Source: Skermanella aerolata KACC 11604 (GTDB lineage Bacteria; Pseudomonadota; Alphaproteobacteria; Azospirillales; Azospirillaceae). From it: a DNA stretch of 64,000 nucleotides. The position numbers were made by a program, and so were the translations under genes. The stretch covers positions 121,790 through 185,789 of the forward strand of contig NZ_AVFK01000013.1 of the NCBI RefSeq assembly GCF_000936425.1, in the 5' to 3' direction. Numbering within the stretch: the first letter of the stretch is position 1; each line of letters opens with the position of its first letter. Below, in pieces: positions 1 through 9,008 of the stretch. The notes beneath the pieces were generated by a model that worked only from the letters and a program-made list of their open reading frames with translations, was not told the origin of the DNA and ran no database searches.

Positions 1-11
1 ACCCCCATGTG

Positions 12-27
12 TCACATATATATGTGA
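12..27. repeat. 16-bp perfect palindrome at left edge
   Basis: The sequence TCACATATATATGTGA is its own reverse complement. It lies about 60 bases beyond the end of the minus-strand CobW gene, in otherwise gene-free bases 1-88. It could be an operator for a gene to the left of the window or part of a terminator (flanking ACCCC and GGGGT could pair around it). The role is not determined. Confidence 0.4.
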
Positions 28-88
28 AAACCGCTTTTGGGGTCAACTAGATCGCCGCCGGTGCGGGCGGCAGCTGCTACGATCCTTT

Positions 89-1114
89 TCAGTTCGTCTG
101 ATCGACGAAAGCAGCGAACGACCTCCTGACGATCTCCGGGTCTAGTCCCTTCGCGATCACGACGATGCGGGTCCCGACGATGCCGTCGGGCCAGTCGTCG
201 AGGTGCACGGGCTTGTGGATCAGGTGCTGCACGCCCTGGATCACGACCGGCGTATCGACGCCCTGGATCGACAGCAGGCCCTTCAGCCGGAGGACTTCCG
301 TGCCGTGCCGGTTGAGGAGCATCGACAGCCACAGCCCGAACCTCGCCCAGTCGAGGGGAGCATCGGATGTCAGGACGAAGGCCCTGATATCGCCATGGCG
401 GTTTAGGTCGTGACTGTGATGGTCATGATGGTGCGCTTCGGCAGCCAACCAGCGGGCCACTTCGCGCGCCCTGGCCGTGGGGTCGTGGATGTCGCTGACG
501 AACAGGGCCGCGTCCGGTATCCGGACGTCGTCGAGCGGAAGGATGTCGGCGGCCGGGTTCAGGCCGGCCAGCCTGTGCCGGAGGGCGTTTATCGTTTCCT
601 CATCGGCCAGATCCGTCTTGGACATCACGAGCCGGTCGGCGACGGCGGCCTGTCGCGAGGATTCGGGAAATCTGTCCAGGTTCTCCGCCCCGTTGACCGC
701 ATCCACCACCGTCACGATGTTGCCCATCCGGAACTGATGGCGGAGAACAGGGTCGGCGACCAGGGTGGCGACGATGGGGCCGGGATCGGCCAGTCCCGTC
801 GTTTCCAGGATCAGCCGGCTGAAGGGCGGCACGCGTCCGGCGGCGCGGCGTTCGTGTAGATCCAGGAGCGAGCCCTTCAGATCGCCGCGAATGGTGCAGC
901 AGATGCAGCCGCTCTTCAGCAGCACCACGTCGTCATCGACTTCCTCGACCAGGAAATGGTCGATCCCGACCTCGCCGAACTCGTTGATCAGCACCGCCGC
1001 GTCCTTCAGGGCGGGCAGGGCCAACAGCCTCTTGAGCAGCGAGGTCTTGCCGGAGCCGAGGAAGCCGGTCAGGATGTTAACCGTCACCGGCGGCAACGAA
1101 GTTTCCGGGTTCAT
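89..1114 (-). CDS. CobW/COG0523-family GTPase, putative metallochaperone
   Basis: A 341-residue GTPase of the CobW/P47K family. Visible features are a P-loop GFLGSGKT (residues 17-24), the family-defining Cys motif GCICCT (C70, C72, C73), a GTP-specificity motif SKTD (165-168) and a histidine-rich loop HHHDHHSHD (228-236) typical of Zn/metal-handling members. COG0523 proteins deliver or insert metals into partner enzymes. It is the last gene of a minus-strand run containing two likely metal-dependent hydrolases (the deacetylase-fold enzyme at 1445 and the hydantoinase at 4189), so a role in loading one of them is a reasonable inference. It starts four bases after the end of the preceding small Cys-rich gene, so translational coupling is likely. 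The metal is not identifiable from sequence alone. Confidence 0.9.
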   Translation of the reverse strand: MNPETSLPPVTVNILTGFLGSGKTSLLKRLLALPALKDAAVLINEFGEVGIDHFLVEEVDDDVVLLKSGCICCTIRGDLKGSLLDLHERRAAGRVPPFSRLILETTGLADPGPIVATLVADPVLRHQFRMGNIVTVVDAVNGAENLDRFPESSRQAAVADRLVMSKTDLADEETINALRHRLAGLNPAADILPLDDVRIPDAALFVSDIHDPTARAREVARWLAAEAHHHDHHSHDLNRHGDIRAFVLTSDAPLDWARFGLWLSMLLNRHGTEVLRLKGLLSIQGVDTPVVIQGVQHLIHKPVHLDDWPDGIVGTRIVVIAKGLDPEIVRRSFAAFVDQTN

Positions 1115-1118
1115 TGGG

Positions 1119-1439
1119 TCACACAGGACTGCCCGTGCCGCGACGGGCTTCCATCGCTTCGATCACAGCAGGATCGAGCGGATCGCAGACCCGCCCGGTC
1201 AGTTTTTCAGCCTCGGCCCAGATCGCGCCGAACTGATCGACTACGGCCGATTTACCGGTCCGGCCGGTCAGCGTAAAGCGGTTCGACCACTCCATCAGCT
1301 TCAGCCCATAGAGGCCCAACACCTCGTTGGCGACGCCCGCGCGGCGCCGCCGTTCGGCGGCGGGGAACGATGTCCCCGCCTCTCCCACGCCGTCGGTCCA
1401 GTGATCGGCGGACCCGAAGGTGCCGCAAAGCCCGCACAT
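1119..1439 (-). CDS. Small conserved-looking protein with N-terminal CxxC, CobW partner
   Basis: A 106-residue protein that begins MCGLCG, so an N-terminal Cys-x2-Cys pair could bind metal. The remainder is polar and probably helical, with no signal peptide or membrane segment. It sits five bases after the deacetylase-like gene (1445) and four bases before CobW, so the three are almost certainly cotranslated. I do not recognise a named family. Position and Cys pair suggest a metal-handling or redox accessory protein of the CobW step, but this is inference. Third-position GC is as high as in the neighbours, supporting a real gene. Confidence 0.7.
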   Translation of the reverse strand: MCGLCGTFGSADHWTDGVGEAGTSFPAAERRRRAGVANEVLGLYGLKLMEWSNRFTLTGRTGKSAVVDQFGAIWAEAEKLTGRVCDPLDPAVIEAMEARRGTGSPV

Positions 1440-1444
1440 GGCGG

Positions 1445-2344
1445 TCAGGACTCGGGCCGCGCCGAGCCGGACTTCGGGAACCGGGTGGCGAAGTCCGTGG
1501 CGATCTCCTCCATCGTGACGAAGCGGACGCCGTCGTGGCCCTTCAAGTAGTCGAACAACCGCTGGTGCATTTGCAGGACATGCGGCTTACCCGATACATC
1601 CGGGTGGATCGTCAGCGGGAACACCGCGTAGTCGTAGTTCTCGTAGACCCAGTCGAACTGGTCGCGCCACATCTGCTCGATGTCGTGCGGGTTGACGAAA
1701 CCGTGGCTGTTGGGAGCGGCCTTGATGAACATCATCGGCGGCAGGTCGTCCAGGTACCAGGATGCCGGGATTTCGATCAGGTCTGTTTCCTGCCCGGTGA
1801 CATAGGGCTTCATCCAGGCCGAGGGATGCTGCGAGTAGTCGATCTTGGTCCACTCGTCGCCGACCGTCACGTAATAGGGATGGTGGTCGTTGTGCATCAG
1901 CGAATGGTCGTACTTGATGCCCTTCTTCAGCAGCAGCTCGTTGGTCTTGGACCCGAACTCCCACCACGGCGCCACGTAGCCGCGCGGCGGCTTGCCCGAC
2001 AGTTCGGTGATCAGATCGACGCATTTATCGAAGATCGCCTCTTCCTGGACCGGCGTCATCGCAATGGGGTTCTCATGGCTGTAGCCATGCATGCCGACCT
2101 CGTGTCCGGCATCGGCGACAGCCTTCATCTCCTCCCGGAAGGTCTCGATCGAATGGCCGGGCATGAACCACGTCGTCTTGATGTCCCATTTCTCGAACAT
2201 CCGAAGCAACCGCTTGCTGCCGACCCGGCCCGCGAAGACGCCGCGGGAGATATCGCAGGGGCTGTCCTCGCCGCCGTAGGATCCGAGCCAGCCCGCGACC
2301 GCGTCGACGTCGACCCCGTAGGATACCAGGATTTCCTTCGTCAT
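1445..2344 (-). CDS. Polysaccharide-deacetylase-fold hydrolase, imidase/allantoinase-like
   Basis: A 299-residue cytoplasmic protein of the NodB/polysaccharide deacetylase superfamily, in the PuuE/HpPgdA/cyclic imide hydrolase branch. Supporting features are the starting motif [12 protein letters not shown] with its [16 protein letters not shown], the metal-site [11 protein letters not shown] segment, and a C-terminal [13 protein letters not shown]. The lack of a signal peptide and a length near 300 residues fit the imidase/ureidase-type enzymes rather than secreted chitin deacetylases. It lies between an asparaginase-like gene and a CxxC protein/CobW pair, and a hydantoinase is nearby. This makes hydrolysis of a cyclic imide or ureide more likely than cell-wall editing. 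A purine-rich ribosome site (GGGAAGAAG) precedes the ATG. Confidence 0.82.
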   Translation of the reverse strand: MTKEILVSYGVDVDAVAGWLGSYGGEDSPCDISRGVFAGRVGSKRLLRMFEKWDIKTTWFMPGHSIETFREEMKAVADAGHEVGMHGYSHENPIAMTPVQEEAIFDKCVDLITELSGKPPRGYVAPWWEFGSKTNELLLKKGIKYDHSLMHNDHHPYYVTVGDEWTKIDYSQHPSAWMKPYVTGQETDLIEIPASWYLDDLPPMMFIKAAPNSHGFVNPHDIEQMWRDQFDWVYENYDYAVFPLTIHPDVSGKPHVLQMHQRLFDYLKGHDGVRFVTMEEIATDFATRFPKSGSARPES

Positions 2345-2395
2345 GGTTTCTTCTTCCCTGTAAGTGATGCTTTTCGTTGAAAGCCTTGAGTGGCC

Positions 2396-3376
2396 CTAAT
2401 TGGCGTGCAACTCCATCCGCTGCCGGACGATCGACGGGTCCGCGCCCGATCCCAGCAACAGCGCCAGCAGGATTCGCGCCTTGATGCCGCTGAGATCGCC
2501 GCAGAAGACCGCTCCCGCCGCCGCCAGATCCGAGCCTCCCCCGGCGCCGTAGACCGGTTCTACCCGTCCCTGGGGAGAGCGCGAGGTGACCGCTACCGGG
2601 ATGCCGCTCCGGATCGCCTCGACGGCGGCATCGGTCACGGCCGGCGTCGCGTTGCCGCGCCCGAAGCCTTCCAGCACCAGCCCGCGCGCGCCGTTCTCCA
2701 ATGCCGCCGTCACGAAAACCGCGTCGGACCCCATGACCAGCTTGATCAGCTCGACGCGCGGCTCGATCGTTTCGGCCTTGATGGGACCCAGCCGGATGGT
2801 GCGGCGGTGAAGCCTGACCCGGCCGACGTCGATCTCGCCCAGCTTGCCATGCTCGGCGGAGGCGAAGGTGCCGAGCCGGGAGGCATGGGTCTTGGTCGCG
2901 TCCCGTGCGGCGTGGATCTCCTGTCCGAACACGATCATCGCGCCCAGACCCTGGGTTTCCGTGCTGGCGGCGACGCGGATGGCATCGGCGAGGTTCCTCG
3001 GGCCGTCGGAATCGGGCTGGTCCGCATCCATCTGCGCCCCGGTGAAGACGACAGGCTTATCGGTCTCCAGCACGAGGTCGGCCAGATAGGCGCTCTCCTC
3101 CATCGTGTCGGTGCCGTGAGTGACGACCACGCCCGCGACTTCCGGATCGGCAAGCAGCGCGTTGATGCGCCGGGCCAGTCCGAAGGCCATGGGCAGGTCG
3201 ATCCTGTAGCTGCCGACGTTGCTGAACTCTTCCGTCTTGACCGGGATATCGGGCGCCAGCGGGCCGAGCAGCGAGACAAGCTCGTCGCCGGCCACGCTGC
3301 TGACGACGGATCCCTGTTCCGCACTGTAGCGCGACGCGATCGTTCCGCCGGTGCTGAGAAGGACGATATGTGTCAC
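2396..3376 (-). CDS. Asparaginase/glutaminase-family amidohydrolase
   Basis: A 326-residue member of the L-asparaginase family. It carries both catalytic threonine motifs: TGGTI (residues 9-13) and HGTDTMEESA (HGTDT 87-91). No signal peptide is present, so it acts in the cytoplasm. The start is GTG at 3374-3376, with a good AGGAG site about three bases upstream. In this context the substrate may be a half-amide or other omega-amide released by the ring-opening hydrolases next door rather than asparagine; that is inference. It is separated by 51 bases from the deacetylase-like gene and by 39 from the SDR gene, consistent with one operon. Confidence 0.88.
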   Translation of the reverse strand: MTHIVLLSTGGTIASRYSAEQGSVVSSVAGDELVSLLGPLAPDIPVKTEEFSNVGSYRIDLPMAFGLARRINALLADPEVAGVVVTHGTDTMEESAYLADLVLETDKPVVFTGAQMDADQPDSDGPRNLADAIRVAASTETQGLGAMIVFGQEIHAARDATKTHASRLGTFASAEHGKLGEIDVGRVRLHRRTIRLGPIKAETIEPRVELIKLVMGSDAVFVTAALENGARGLVLEGFGRGNATPAVTDAAVEAIRSGIPVAVTSRSPQGRVEPVYGAGGGSDLAAAGAVFCGDLSGIKARILLALLLGSGADPSIVRQRMELHAN

Positions 3377-3415
3377 GGGACTCCTTTTCCGGTACTTGGC
3401 GGCAATGCCGCCGGG

Positions 3416-4171
3416 TCAGTAGCGTCCGACGAGCAAGCCGCCATCGACGACGATGACTTGTCCGGTGAGATAACGGGCCGCCTGGGAGGCGAGGAATACG
3501 GCGACATCGGCGATTTCCTCCGGCTCCCCGACGCGGCCGAGCGGGATGAAGCTGGCGGCGGCTTCCAGTCCGGCCGGCCCCAGCGAGTGCTTCTCGGACA
3601 GGGCCTGGGCCGTGCGGATGTAGCCGGGAGCGATGCCGTTGACCCGGATGCCGTCCTTCGCCAGTTCGACCGCCAGCCCCCGGACGAGACCGACCACCCC
3701 CGACTTGGCGGCCGAATAGTGGACGTGTTCGTCCCAGCCGTAGGCCACGCCCATGATGGACGACAGGGCGATCACGCAGCCCTGGCCGCGTTTCCGCATC
3801 GCCGGCGCCGCGGCCCTGACGACCCGCATGACGCCGCCCAGGTCGATGTCGAGCGTCTGCTCCCATTTCTCGTCGGTAAGGTCCGCCAGCGGGACCTTGT
3901 GGGCGATGCCGGCATTGGCGAGGACGACGTCGATCGGTCCATGGGCCGCCTCGACCGCCGCCACGATGGCATTCGCCCCGGCGGTGTCGCGGACGTCCAG
4001 GCGATGAAACTCCGCCTGTCCGCCGGCAGCCGAGATCTCCTCGGCAGCTTGACGGCCTTCATCGTCGAGGACGTCGGTCAGGATGACGCGGTACCCGGCA
4101 TCGGCGAAGGCCTTGGCCGAAGCCCGGCCGATCCCGATGCCGGCTCCGGTGATCAGTACGATAGGCATCAT
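3416..4171 (-). CDS. Short-chain dehydrogenase/reductase (SDR)
   Basis: A 251-residue classical SDR with the NAD(P)-binding motif TGAGIGIG (8-15), NAG (86-88) and a catalytic set S138, Y152, K156 in YSAAK. The C-terminus (GQVIVVDGGLLVGRY) is typical of the FabG-like group. It belongs to the minus-strand catabolic run and is 17 bases after the hydantoinase gene. The substrate cannot be read from sequence; oxidation of a hydroxy intermediate of the same pathway is plausible. Confidence 0.88.
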   Translation of the reverse strand: MMPIVLITGAGIGIGRASAKAFADAGYRVILTDVLDDEGRQAAEEISAAGGQAEFHRLDVRDTAGANAIVAAVEAAHGPIDVVLANAGIAHKVPLADLTDEKWEQTLDIDLGGVMRVVRAAAPAMRKRGQGCVIALSSIMGVAYGWDEHVHYSAAKSGVVGLVRGLAVELAKDGIRVNGIAPGYIRTAQALSEKHSLGPAGLEAAASFIPLGRVGEPEEIADVAVFLASQAARYLTGQVIVVDGGLLVGRY

Positions 4172-4188
4172 GGTTGATTAACCCATGG

Positions 4189-5628
4189 CTAGACGGTTGG
4201 TGCCGCAGCTCCGGTAGGCACGGCGAACGGCGACAGGTCGCGCTTCAGGAAGGCGCCGTCGCCCGGCTCGCCCAGGATCTTTCCTTCTTCCGCGACCAGC
4301 TTGCCGCGCAGGAACGTCGCCACCGGCCAACCGGTGACCGCGATGCCCTCGTACGGCGTGTAGTCCGCCCCGTGATGCATCAGCTCCTGCCGGATCGTTT
4401 CCTTGCGGTTCGGGTCCCACAGGACGATGTCGGCGTCGAAGCCGGGAGCGATCGAGCCCTTCTTGGGGTAGAGGCCGTACATCCGTGCATGGTTGGTCGA
4501 GGTCAAGGCCACGAATTCGTTCAGGGTGATGCGCCCCTCGACGACCCCTTTCGAGAACAGCAGCGGCAGGCGCGTCTCGACGCCGGGGATACCATTGGGC
4601 ACCCAGCGGAACGACGTGCGCGCCTTGGGGTTGAGCTTGCCCATTTCGCCTTCATAGAAGAATGGGCAATGGTCGGACGAAAAGGTCTGGAAGACGCCGG
4701 TCCGGATGCCTTCCCAGATGGCGCCCCAGCTCGCCTCGTCGCGGGGCGGCGGCGAGCAGACGTATTTGCCGCCCGTCTCGTCCATGTTGAGGCCCTTGAG
4801 ATCGTCGGCCGTCAGCGCGATGTATTGCGGGCAGCTTTCGCCGTAGACCTTCAGTCCCTTCTGCTGCGCCCAGCGGATCTGCTCCATTGGCTCCCGTCCG
4901 GAAACATGGACGATCATGATCGGGACGTCGGTCAGTTCCGCGTGGCTGATGGCGCGGTGGGTCGCTTCGCGCTCGACCGATTCCGGCCGTGAGACAGCGT
5001 GGTAGTAGGGCGCCTTCTTGCCGGCGAGTTCCAGCCGCTCCGTCATGAAGCGGATGGCGTCGTAGCCCTCGCAGTGGACCATGACCAGCGCGCCGCAGCC
5101 GCGCGCGCAGTCGAAGACCTCGAGCATCTGGCGGTCGCTCAGGACCAGGTCGTCATAGGTCATGAAGACCTTGAACGACGTGTAGCCGTCCTCGACCAGC
5201 GCCGGGAGTTCCTGGCCCAGGACGCTTACAGTCGGATCGCTGATGATGAGATGGAAGCCGTAGTCGCAATAGCTCTGGCCGTCGGCTTCCTTATGGTAGT
5301 CGGCGACGCTCGCGCGGAGCGAAGCGCCGCGTGGTTGCAGCGCGAACGGGATGACGGTGGTATTGCCGCCCGCAATCGCCGACCGCGTGCCGGTCTCGAA
5401 GCCGTCCGCCATCTTCGGCCCGCCGAAAGCCGGCTGGGCCAGATGGACGTGGCTGTCGATGCCGCCGGGCATCACCAGCAGCCCGGATGCGTCGATCTCC
5501 TTGGCCCCGCCTTCCAGGCTTTCGGCCACGGAGACGATGCGCCCGCCCCGGATGCCGACATCGGCGCGCACCGTATCGGCGGCGGTGACGACGGTTCCGC
5601 CCCGGATGATCAGATCGTAATCACTCAT
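4189..5628 (-). CDS. hydA: Dihydropyrimidinase/hydantoinase-type amidohydrolase
   Basis: A 479-residue cyclic amidohydrolase of the dihydropyrimidinase/hydantoinase family. The binuclear-metal ligands are all visible: HVH in GGIDSHVHL (H60, H62), the lysine that is carbamylated in the family (K153 in SFKVFMTY), H185 (MVHCEG), H241 (IVHVSG) and D319 (SSDHCPF). Length matches the family. It opens cyclic amides such as dihydropyrimidines, hydantoins or related ureides. Neighbours on both sides are SDRs, with the asparaginase-like and imidase-like genes further downstream in the same direction. No beta-ureidopropionase or carbamoylase gene is present in the window, so canonical pyrimidine catabolism is not fully encoded here. 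Confidence 0.9.
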   Translation of the reverse strand: MSDYDLIIRGGTVVTAADTVRADVGIRGGRIVSVAESLEGGAKEIDASGLLVMPGGIDSHVHLAQPAFGGPKMADGFETGTRSAIAGGNTTVIPFALQPRGASLRASVADYHKEADGQSYCDYGFHLIISDPTVSVLGQELPALVEDGYTSFKVFMTYDDLVLSDRQMLEVFDCARGCGALVMVHCEGYDAIRFMTERLELAGKKAPYYHAVSRPESVEREATHRAISHAELTDVPIMIVHVSGREPMEQIRWAQQKGLKVYGESCPQYIALTADDLKGLNMDETGGKYVCSPPPRDEASWGAIWEGIRTGVFQTFSSDHCPFFYEGEMGKLNPKARTSFRWVPNGIPGVETRLPLLFSKGVVEGRITLNEFVALTSTNHARMYGLYPKKGSIAPGFDADIVLWDPNRKETIRQELMHHGADYTPYEGIAVTGWPVATFLRGKLVAEEGKILGEPGDGAFLKRDLSPFAVPTGAAAPTV

Positions 5629-5657
5629 ATCGAAGCCCCTTCTTCAGATCGGCCGCG

Positions 5658-6416
5658 TCAGACCATGACGTCGCCGCCGTTGGGCGACAGCGTTTGCCCG
5701 ACATAGAATGCCCCCGCTTCGGAGGCGAGCATCAGGACGGTGGGGGCGATTTCATCGACCGTGCCGAACCGCCCAATCGGCAGCTGCGCCTTCTTCATCG
5801 CCCGCCACTCCTCGCTCAGGCCCCGCAGCAACTCCGTCTCCACGGGACCGGGAGCGATGCCGTTCACCATGACGCCATGCGGGGCGCCTTCGTAGGACAA
5901 AGCACGGGTGAAACCGACGATCCCGGCCTTAGCGGCACAGTAATGCGCCAGTCCTGGCGCACCCTTGTAGGCGAGCTGGGAAGCGAAGTTGATGACACGG
6001 CCATAGGAGCGCTCGATCATCTTGCCGAAGAAGGCGTGGGTGACCAGGAAGGTGCCGCGCAGGTGGACCCCGATCATCCGGTCCCAATCAGCGACGGTGA
6101 TCTCGGTGAAGGACTTGTCGCCGCCGATGCCGGCGCAGTTCACCAGGATGTCGACATGCCCCAGCCGCTGTTCGGCCCAGGCAGCCATTTCGGCAACTTC
6201 GGCTTCGCTGGCGACGTCGCAATGCATCGCGTGGATGGTGAGGCCTTCGCCGCCCAGCCGGGCGACCAGGGCGTCGGCGTTCGCTTCATCATGGTAATGG
6301 CACAGCGCCACCTCGGCGCCACTGCGCGCGAAGAGTTCGACGACCGCCGCCCCTATGCCCCGGCTGCCCCCGGTCACTAGCGCCTTGCGGCCCTTCAGGC
6401 TGAAGATATCGTTCAT
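5658..6416 (-). CDS. Short-chain dehydrogenase/reductase (SDR), FabG-like
   Basis: A 252-residue SDR with TGGSRGIG (15-22), NCAG near 93-96, and catalytic S146, Y159, K163 (YCAAK). The C-terminus GQTLSPNGGDVMV fits classical SDRs. It is distinct from the SDR at 3416 (different motif spellings and flanks), so the operon carries two separate dehydrogenases, as would be needed if the ABC-imported substrate passes through two alcohol/ketone steps. It is separated by 19 bases from the epimerase gene stop. Substrate unknown. Confidence 0.87.
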   Translation of the reverse strand: MNDIFSLKGRKALVTGGSRGIGAAVVELFARSGAEVALCHYHDEANADALVARLGGEGLTIHAMHCDVASEAEVAEMAAWAEQRLGHVDILVNCAGIGGDKSFTEITVADWDRMIGVHLRGTFLVTHAFFGKMIERSYGRVINFASQLAYKGAPGLAHYCAAKAGIVGFTRALSYEGAPHGVMVNGIAPGPVETELLRGLSEEWRAMKKAQLPIGRFGTVDEIAPTVLMLASEAGAFYVGQTLSPNGGDVMV

Positions 6417-6435
6417 GACACTCTTTCCGTATCGG

Positions 6436-7353
6436 TCAAGCGGAGGCGGTTCCGGCGCGCAGCCAGTCCGAATAAGTACTGATGCCCTGTTCCAGGCTGA
6501 TCGCGGGCCGGTAGCCGAGATCCCTCTCGACCGCCGAGATGTCGAAGCAACGCTGTATGTCGTCGACCGGATCGGCCCCCGGTCCCAGCTCGATATCGGC
6601 GCCGGGAAACACGCTGCGGACCACGTCGGCGATTTCCGCCAGGGTTAGATAGCTGCCGCCGGTCACGTTGTAGGTCCTGCGCGGCAGGTCCGGCTTGTCG
6701 AGTGCCATGACCAGCGCGCGCGCGGCGTCTTCGACATGAATGAACTGGCGGTGGAAGTCGCGCCCGAAAGGCAGCCGAGTTGGGAGACCGGCCAGCGCAT
6801 CCACGATCATCGTACGGATCACGCAGTCCGTCGTCCGGCGCGGTCCATAGACCCAGGACAGCCGGAGGCTGACTCCGTCGACGCCGTATTGTCCGGCATA
6901 GGCCGACACCAGCAGCTCGCTGGCGACTTTGCTTGCGCCGTAAACGCTGGTCGGCGCCATCGGCACGTCTTCCTGCACCGGTCCGTCCGGCGTATTGCCG
7001 TAGGCGCTGGTGGAGGAACAGAACACCAGGCGGCTGCCGTGGATACGGGCGATCTCCAGCACGTTGGCGGTGCCGACGATGTTTACCTGCACCATGGAGT
7101 TCGGGTTGTCGCGCGCCACCATCGGGCCGGAATGGGCACCGCAATGAACGATGCCGACGATCCTGTTCTCGACCGCCAGGGCGTGCAGCCGATGGACATC
7201 GCCGAGGTCGCAGACGGTGACCTCCCGCCCATCGACGGCGCCGGGCGTTCGGTCTATCGGCAGGACCTTGCGGCCGCCTGATTCCAGCAGCACCCGGACG
7301 GCATTGCCGAGCAGACCGGAGGCGCCGGTGACGAGGATAGTCGGTTCGCTCAT
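6436..7353 (-). CDS. NAD-dependent epimerase/dehydratase (extended SDR)
   Basis: A 305-residue extended SDR with TGASGLLG (9-16), an SST segment (112-114) and the catalytic pair Y137/K141 (VYGASK). The fold is that of nucleotide-sugar epimerases, but short forms like this are frequently catabolic dehydrogenases acting on small sugar acids or similar molecules. Its ATG overlaps the stop of the ABC ATPase gene (ATGA at 7350-7353), so it is directly coupled to the importer. This ties the enzyme set to the transported substrate. Confidence 0.85.
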   Translation of the reverse strand: MSEPTILVTGASGLLGNAVRVLLESGGRKVLPIDRTPGAVDGREVTVCDLGDVHRLHALAVENRIVGIVHCGAHSGPMVARDNPNSMVQVNIVGTANVLEIARIHGSRLVFCSSTSAYGNTPDGPVQEDVPMAPTSVYGASKVASELLVSAYAGQYGVDGVSLRLSWVYGPRRTTDCVIRTMIVDALAGLPTRLPFGRDFHRQFIHVEDAARALVMALDKPDLPRRTYNVTGGSYLTLAEIADVVRSVFPGADIELGPGADPVDDIQRCFDISAVERDLGYRPAISLEQGISTYSDWLRAGTASA

Positions 7354-9008
7354 GTCAGGCTCGGCTCCACGCTATGTCTATCCAGGGCCCGTGTGCGCTG
7401 GGCTTCACTTTGCTCGATCGGCAACTCGGCGGCGAGCAGGGCCTTGGTGTAATCCTCGGCCGGGCGGGCGAAGATCGTCTCGGTTTCGCCATGCTCGACG
7501 ATCTTGCCGTGACGCATCACGGCGACATAGTGGGCGAGCGACCGGACGGAGTTGAGGTCGTGGGTAATGAACAGCGCCGACAACCCCATGTCCCGTTGCA
7601 GATCCCTGACCAGATCGATGATCTGGGCACGGACACGAATGTCGAGCGCGGTTGTCGGTTCGTCGAACACCACGAAGTCGGGGCTGGTGGCCAGCGCCCG
7701 GGCTATGCCGACCCGCTTCTGCTCGCCGGCGGTGAGCTGGTGCGGATAGTAGTCGGCGATCCGCGCCGGCAGCCGCACCATGTCGAGAAGTTCCCGCACG
7801 CGCTTGGCTCGTGCCGCGCCGCTGGTCTTCGGGATCAACGCCAAGGGTTCTCCGATCAGGCTTTCGACCGGCCAGCGCGGGTTGAGCGCGACATAGGGCT
7901 CCTGGAACACCATCTGGATCCGTCTGCGGATGGGCCTGAACTCCCGCTCCGGCAGCGTCGTGATGTCGTTTCCGTCGAACAGCACCCGGCCGCCGCCGGG
8001 GTCCAGCAGGCGGACCAGACATTGGCCGACCGTCGTCTTGCCGGACCCGCTTTCGCCGACTAGTGCCAGCGTTTCCCCGGACCCGACCGAGAACGAGACG
8101 CCGTCCACCGCGCGGACCACCTTGTTCGATCCGCCGACGGTGAAGAACTTCTCCAGCTTATCGACCTGAAGCAGAGTCTTCGGCTTGGCGGCCGATGCAT
8201 CGGCGGCGCCTCTCGGCGTCGGGCGTGCCCTGGCGGCATCGAGCAGGACACCGCTGTAGGGTTCCTCCGGCTGCTTCAGGAACAGGCCGGCCGGCTTCAG
8301 CTCGACGATCCGGCCTTCGCGCATGATCGCGATGCGGTCGCAGTAATTGGCGACGACGCCCAGGTCATGGGTGATGATGACGGCGCCGAGACCCAGTTCG
8401 CGGCAGCGCCGGACCAGCAGGTCGAGCACCTGCACCTGGATCGTGGCGTCCAGCCCCAGCGTCGCATCATCGGCCAGCACGACCTGGGGATGGGCGATCA
8501 GCGCCATCGCGATGACCACGCGCTGGGCCATGCCGCCGGAAAGCTCATGCGGATAGGCATGAGCCCGCCGTTCCGGATCGACGATGCCGACCTTGGCGAA
8601 CAGGTCGACCGCCGCCTTCCAGGTGGCGCCCCGGCTGCCGCCCTGGTGTGCCCGCAGCACCCGGGCGACCTGGGTTCCGACTTTCTCCACCGGATCGAGC
8701 AGGGCCTTCGCGTTGGTGCCGATCAGGGCTATCTGGCCGCCGCGCAGCTCGCGCTTTTGCTTCGGGTTCATCGACAGGATGGAAGTGCCGTCCAGCGCCA
8801 CGTCGCCGGACACGATCTTCCCGCCCTCCGGCAGCAGGTCGATCAGCGCCCGCGCCAGCACCGATTTGCCGGCTCCAGTCTCGCCGACGATGCCAAGCAC
8901 TTCGTCCCGGCGCAGGGTGAAGCTGACGTCGTCGAGGACTGTATTGTCGCCGAAAGAGACGGTGAGTTTGTCGACTTTTAGCAGAGCCTTGGGATCACGC
9001 GGGTTCAT
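7350..9008 (-). CDS. Fused dual-domain peptide/nickel-type ABC ATPase (DppD-DppF fusion)
   Basis: A 552-residue ATPase with two complete ABC domains joined by a short Ala/Pro linker (about 260-277). Domain 1: Walker A GETGAGKS (42-49), signature LSGGM (156-160), Walker B VVLADD (D180, D181). Domain 2: Walker A GESGSGKT (318-325), Q-loop VFQEP, signature LTAGEQ (425-430), Walker B VVFDEP (E450). In domain 1 the Q-loop glutamine is replaced (IALIGTNAKALLDP) and the Walker B glutamate is aspartate. Domain 2 has TA in place of SG in its signature. One composite ATP site is therefore degenerate and the other canonical. The start at 9006-9008 overlaps the permease stop (ATGA); the long open frame upstream of it is only read-through of the permease in another frame. 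Confidence 0.9.
   Translation of the reverse strand: MNPRDPKALLKVDKLTVSFGDNTVLDDVSFTLRRDEVLGIVGETGAGKSVLARALIDLLPEGGKIVSGDVALDGTSILSMNPKQKRELRGGQIALIGTNAKALLDPVEKVGTQVARVLRAHQGGSRGATWKAAVDLFAKVGIVDPERRAHAYPHELSGGMAQRVVIAMALIAHPQVVLADDATLGLDATIQVQVLDLLVRRCRELGLGAVIITHDLGVVANYCDRIAIMREGRIVELKPAGLFLKQPEEPYSGVLLDAARARPTPRGAADASAAKPKTLLQVDKLEKFFTVGGSNKVVRAVDGVSFSVGSGETLALVGESGSGKTTVGQCLVRLLDPGGGRVLFDGNDITTLPEREFRPIRRRIQMVFQEPYVALNPRWPVESLIGEPLALIPKTSGAARAKRVRELLDMVRLPARIADYYPHQLTAGEQKRVGIARALATSPDFVVFDEPTTALDIRVRAQIIDLVRDLQRDMGLSALFITHDLNSVRSLAHYVAVMRHGKIVEHGETETIFARPAEDYTKALLAAELPIEQSEAQRTRALDRHSVEPSLT

Noticed and set aside
2390..4177. A 595-residue plus-strand open frame over the asparaginase and SDR genes
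   Set aside because: Same antisense effect; both minus-strand genes have complete catalytic motifs.
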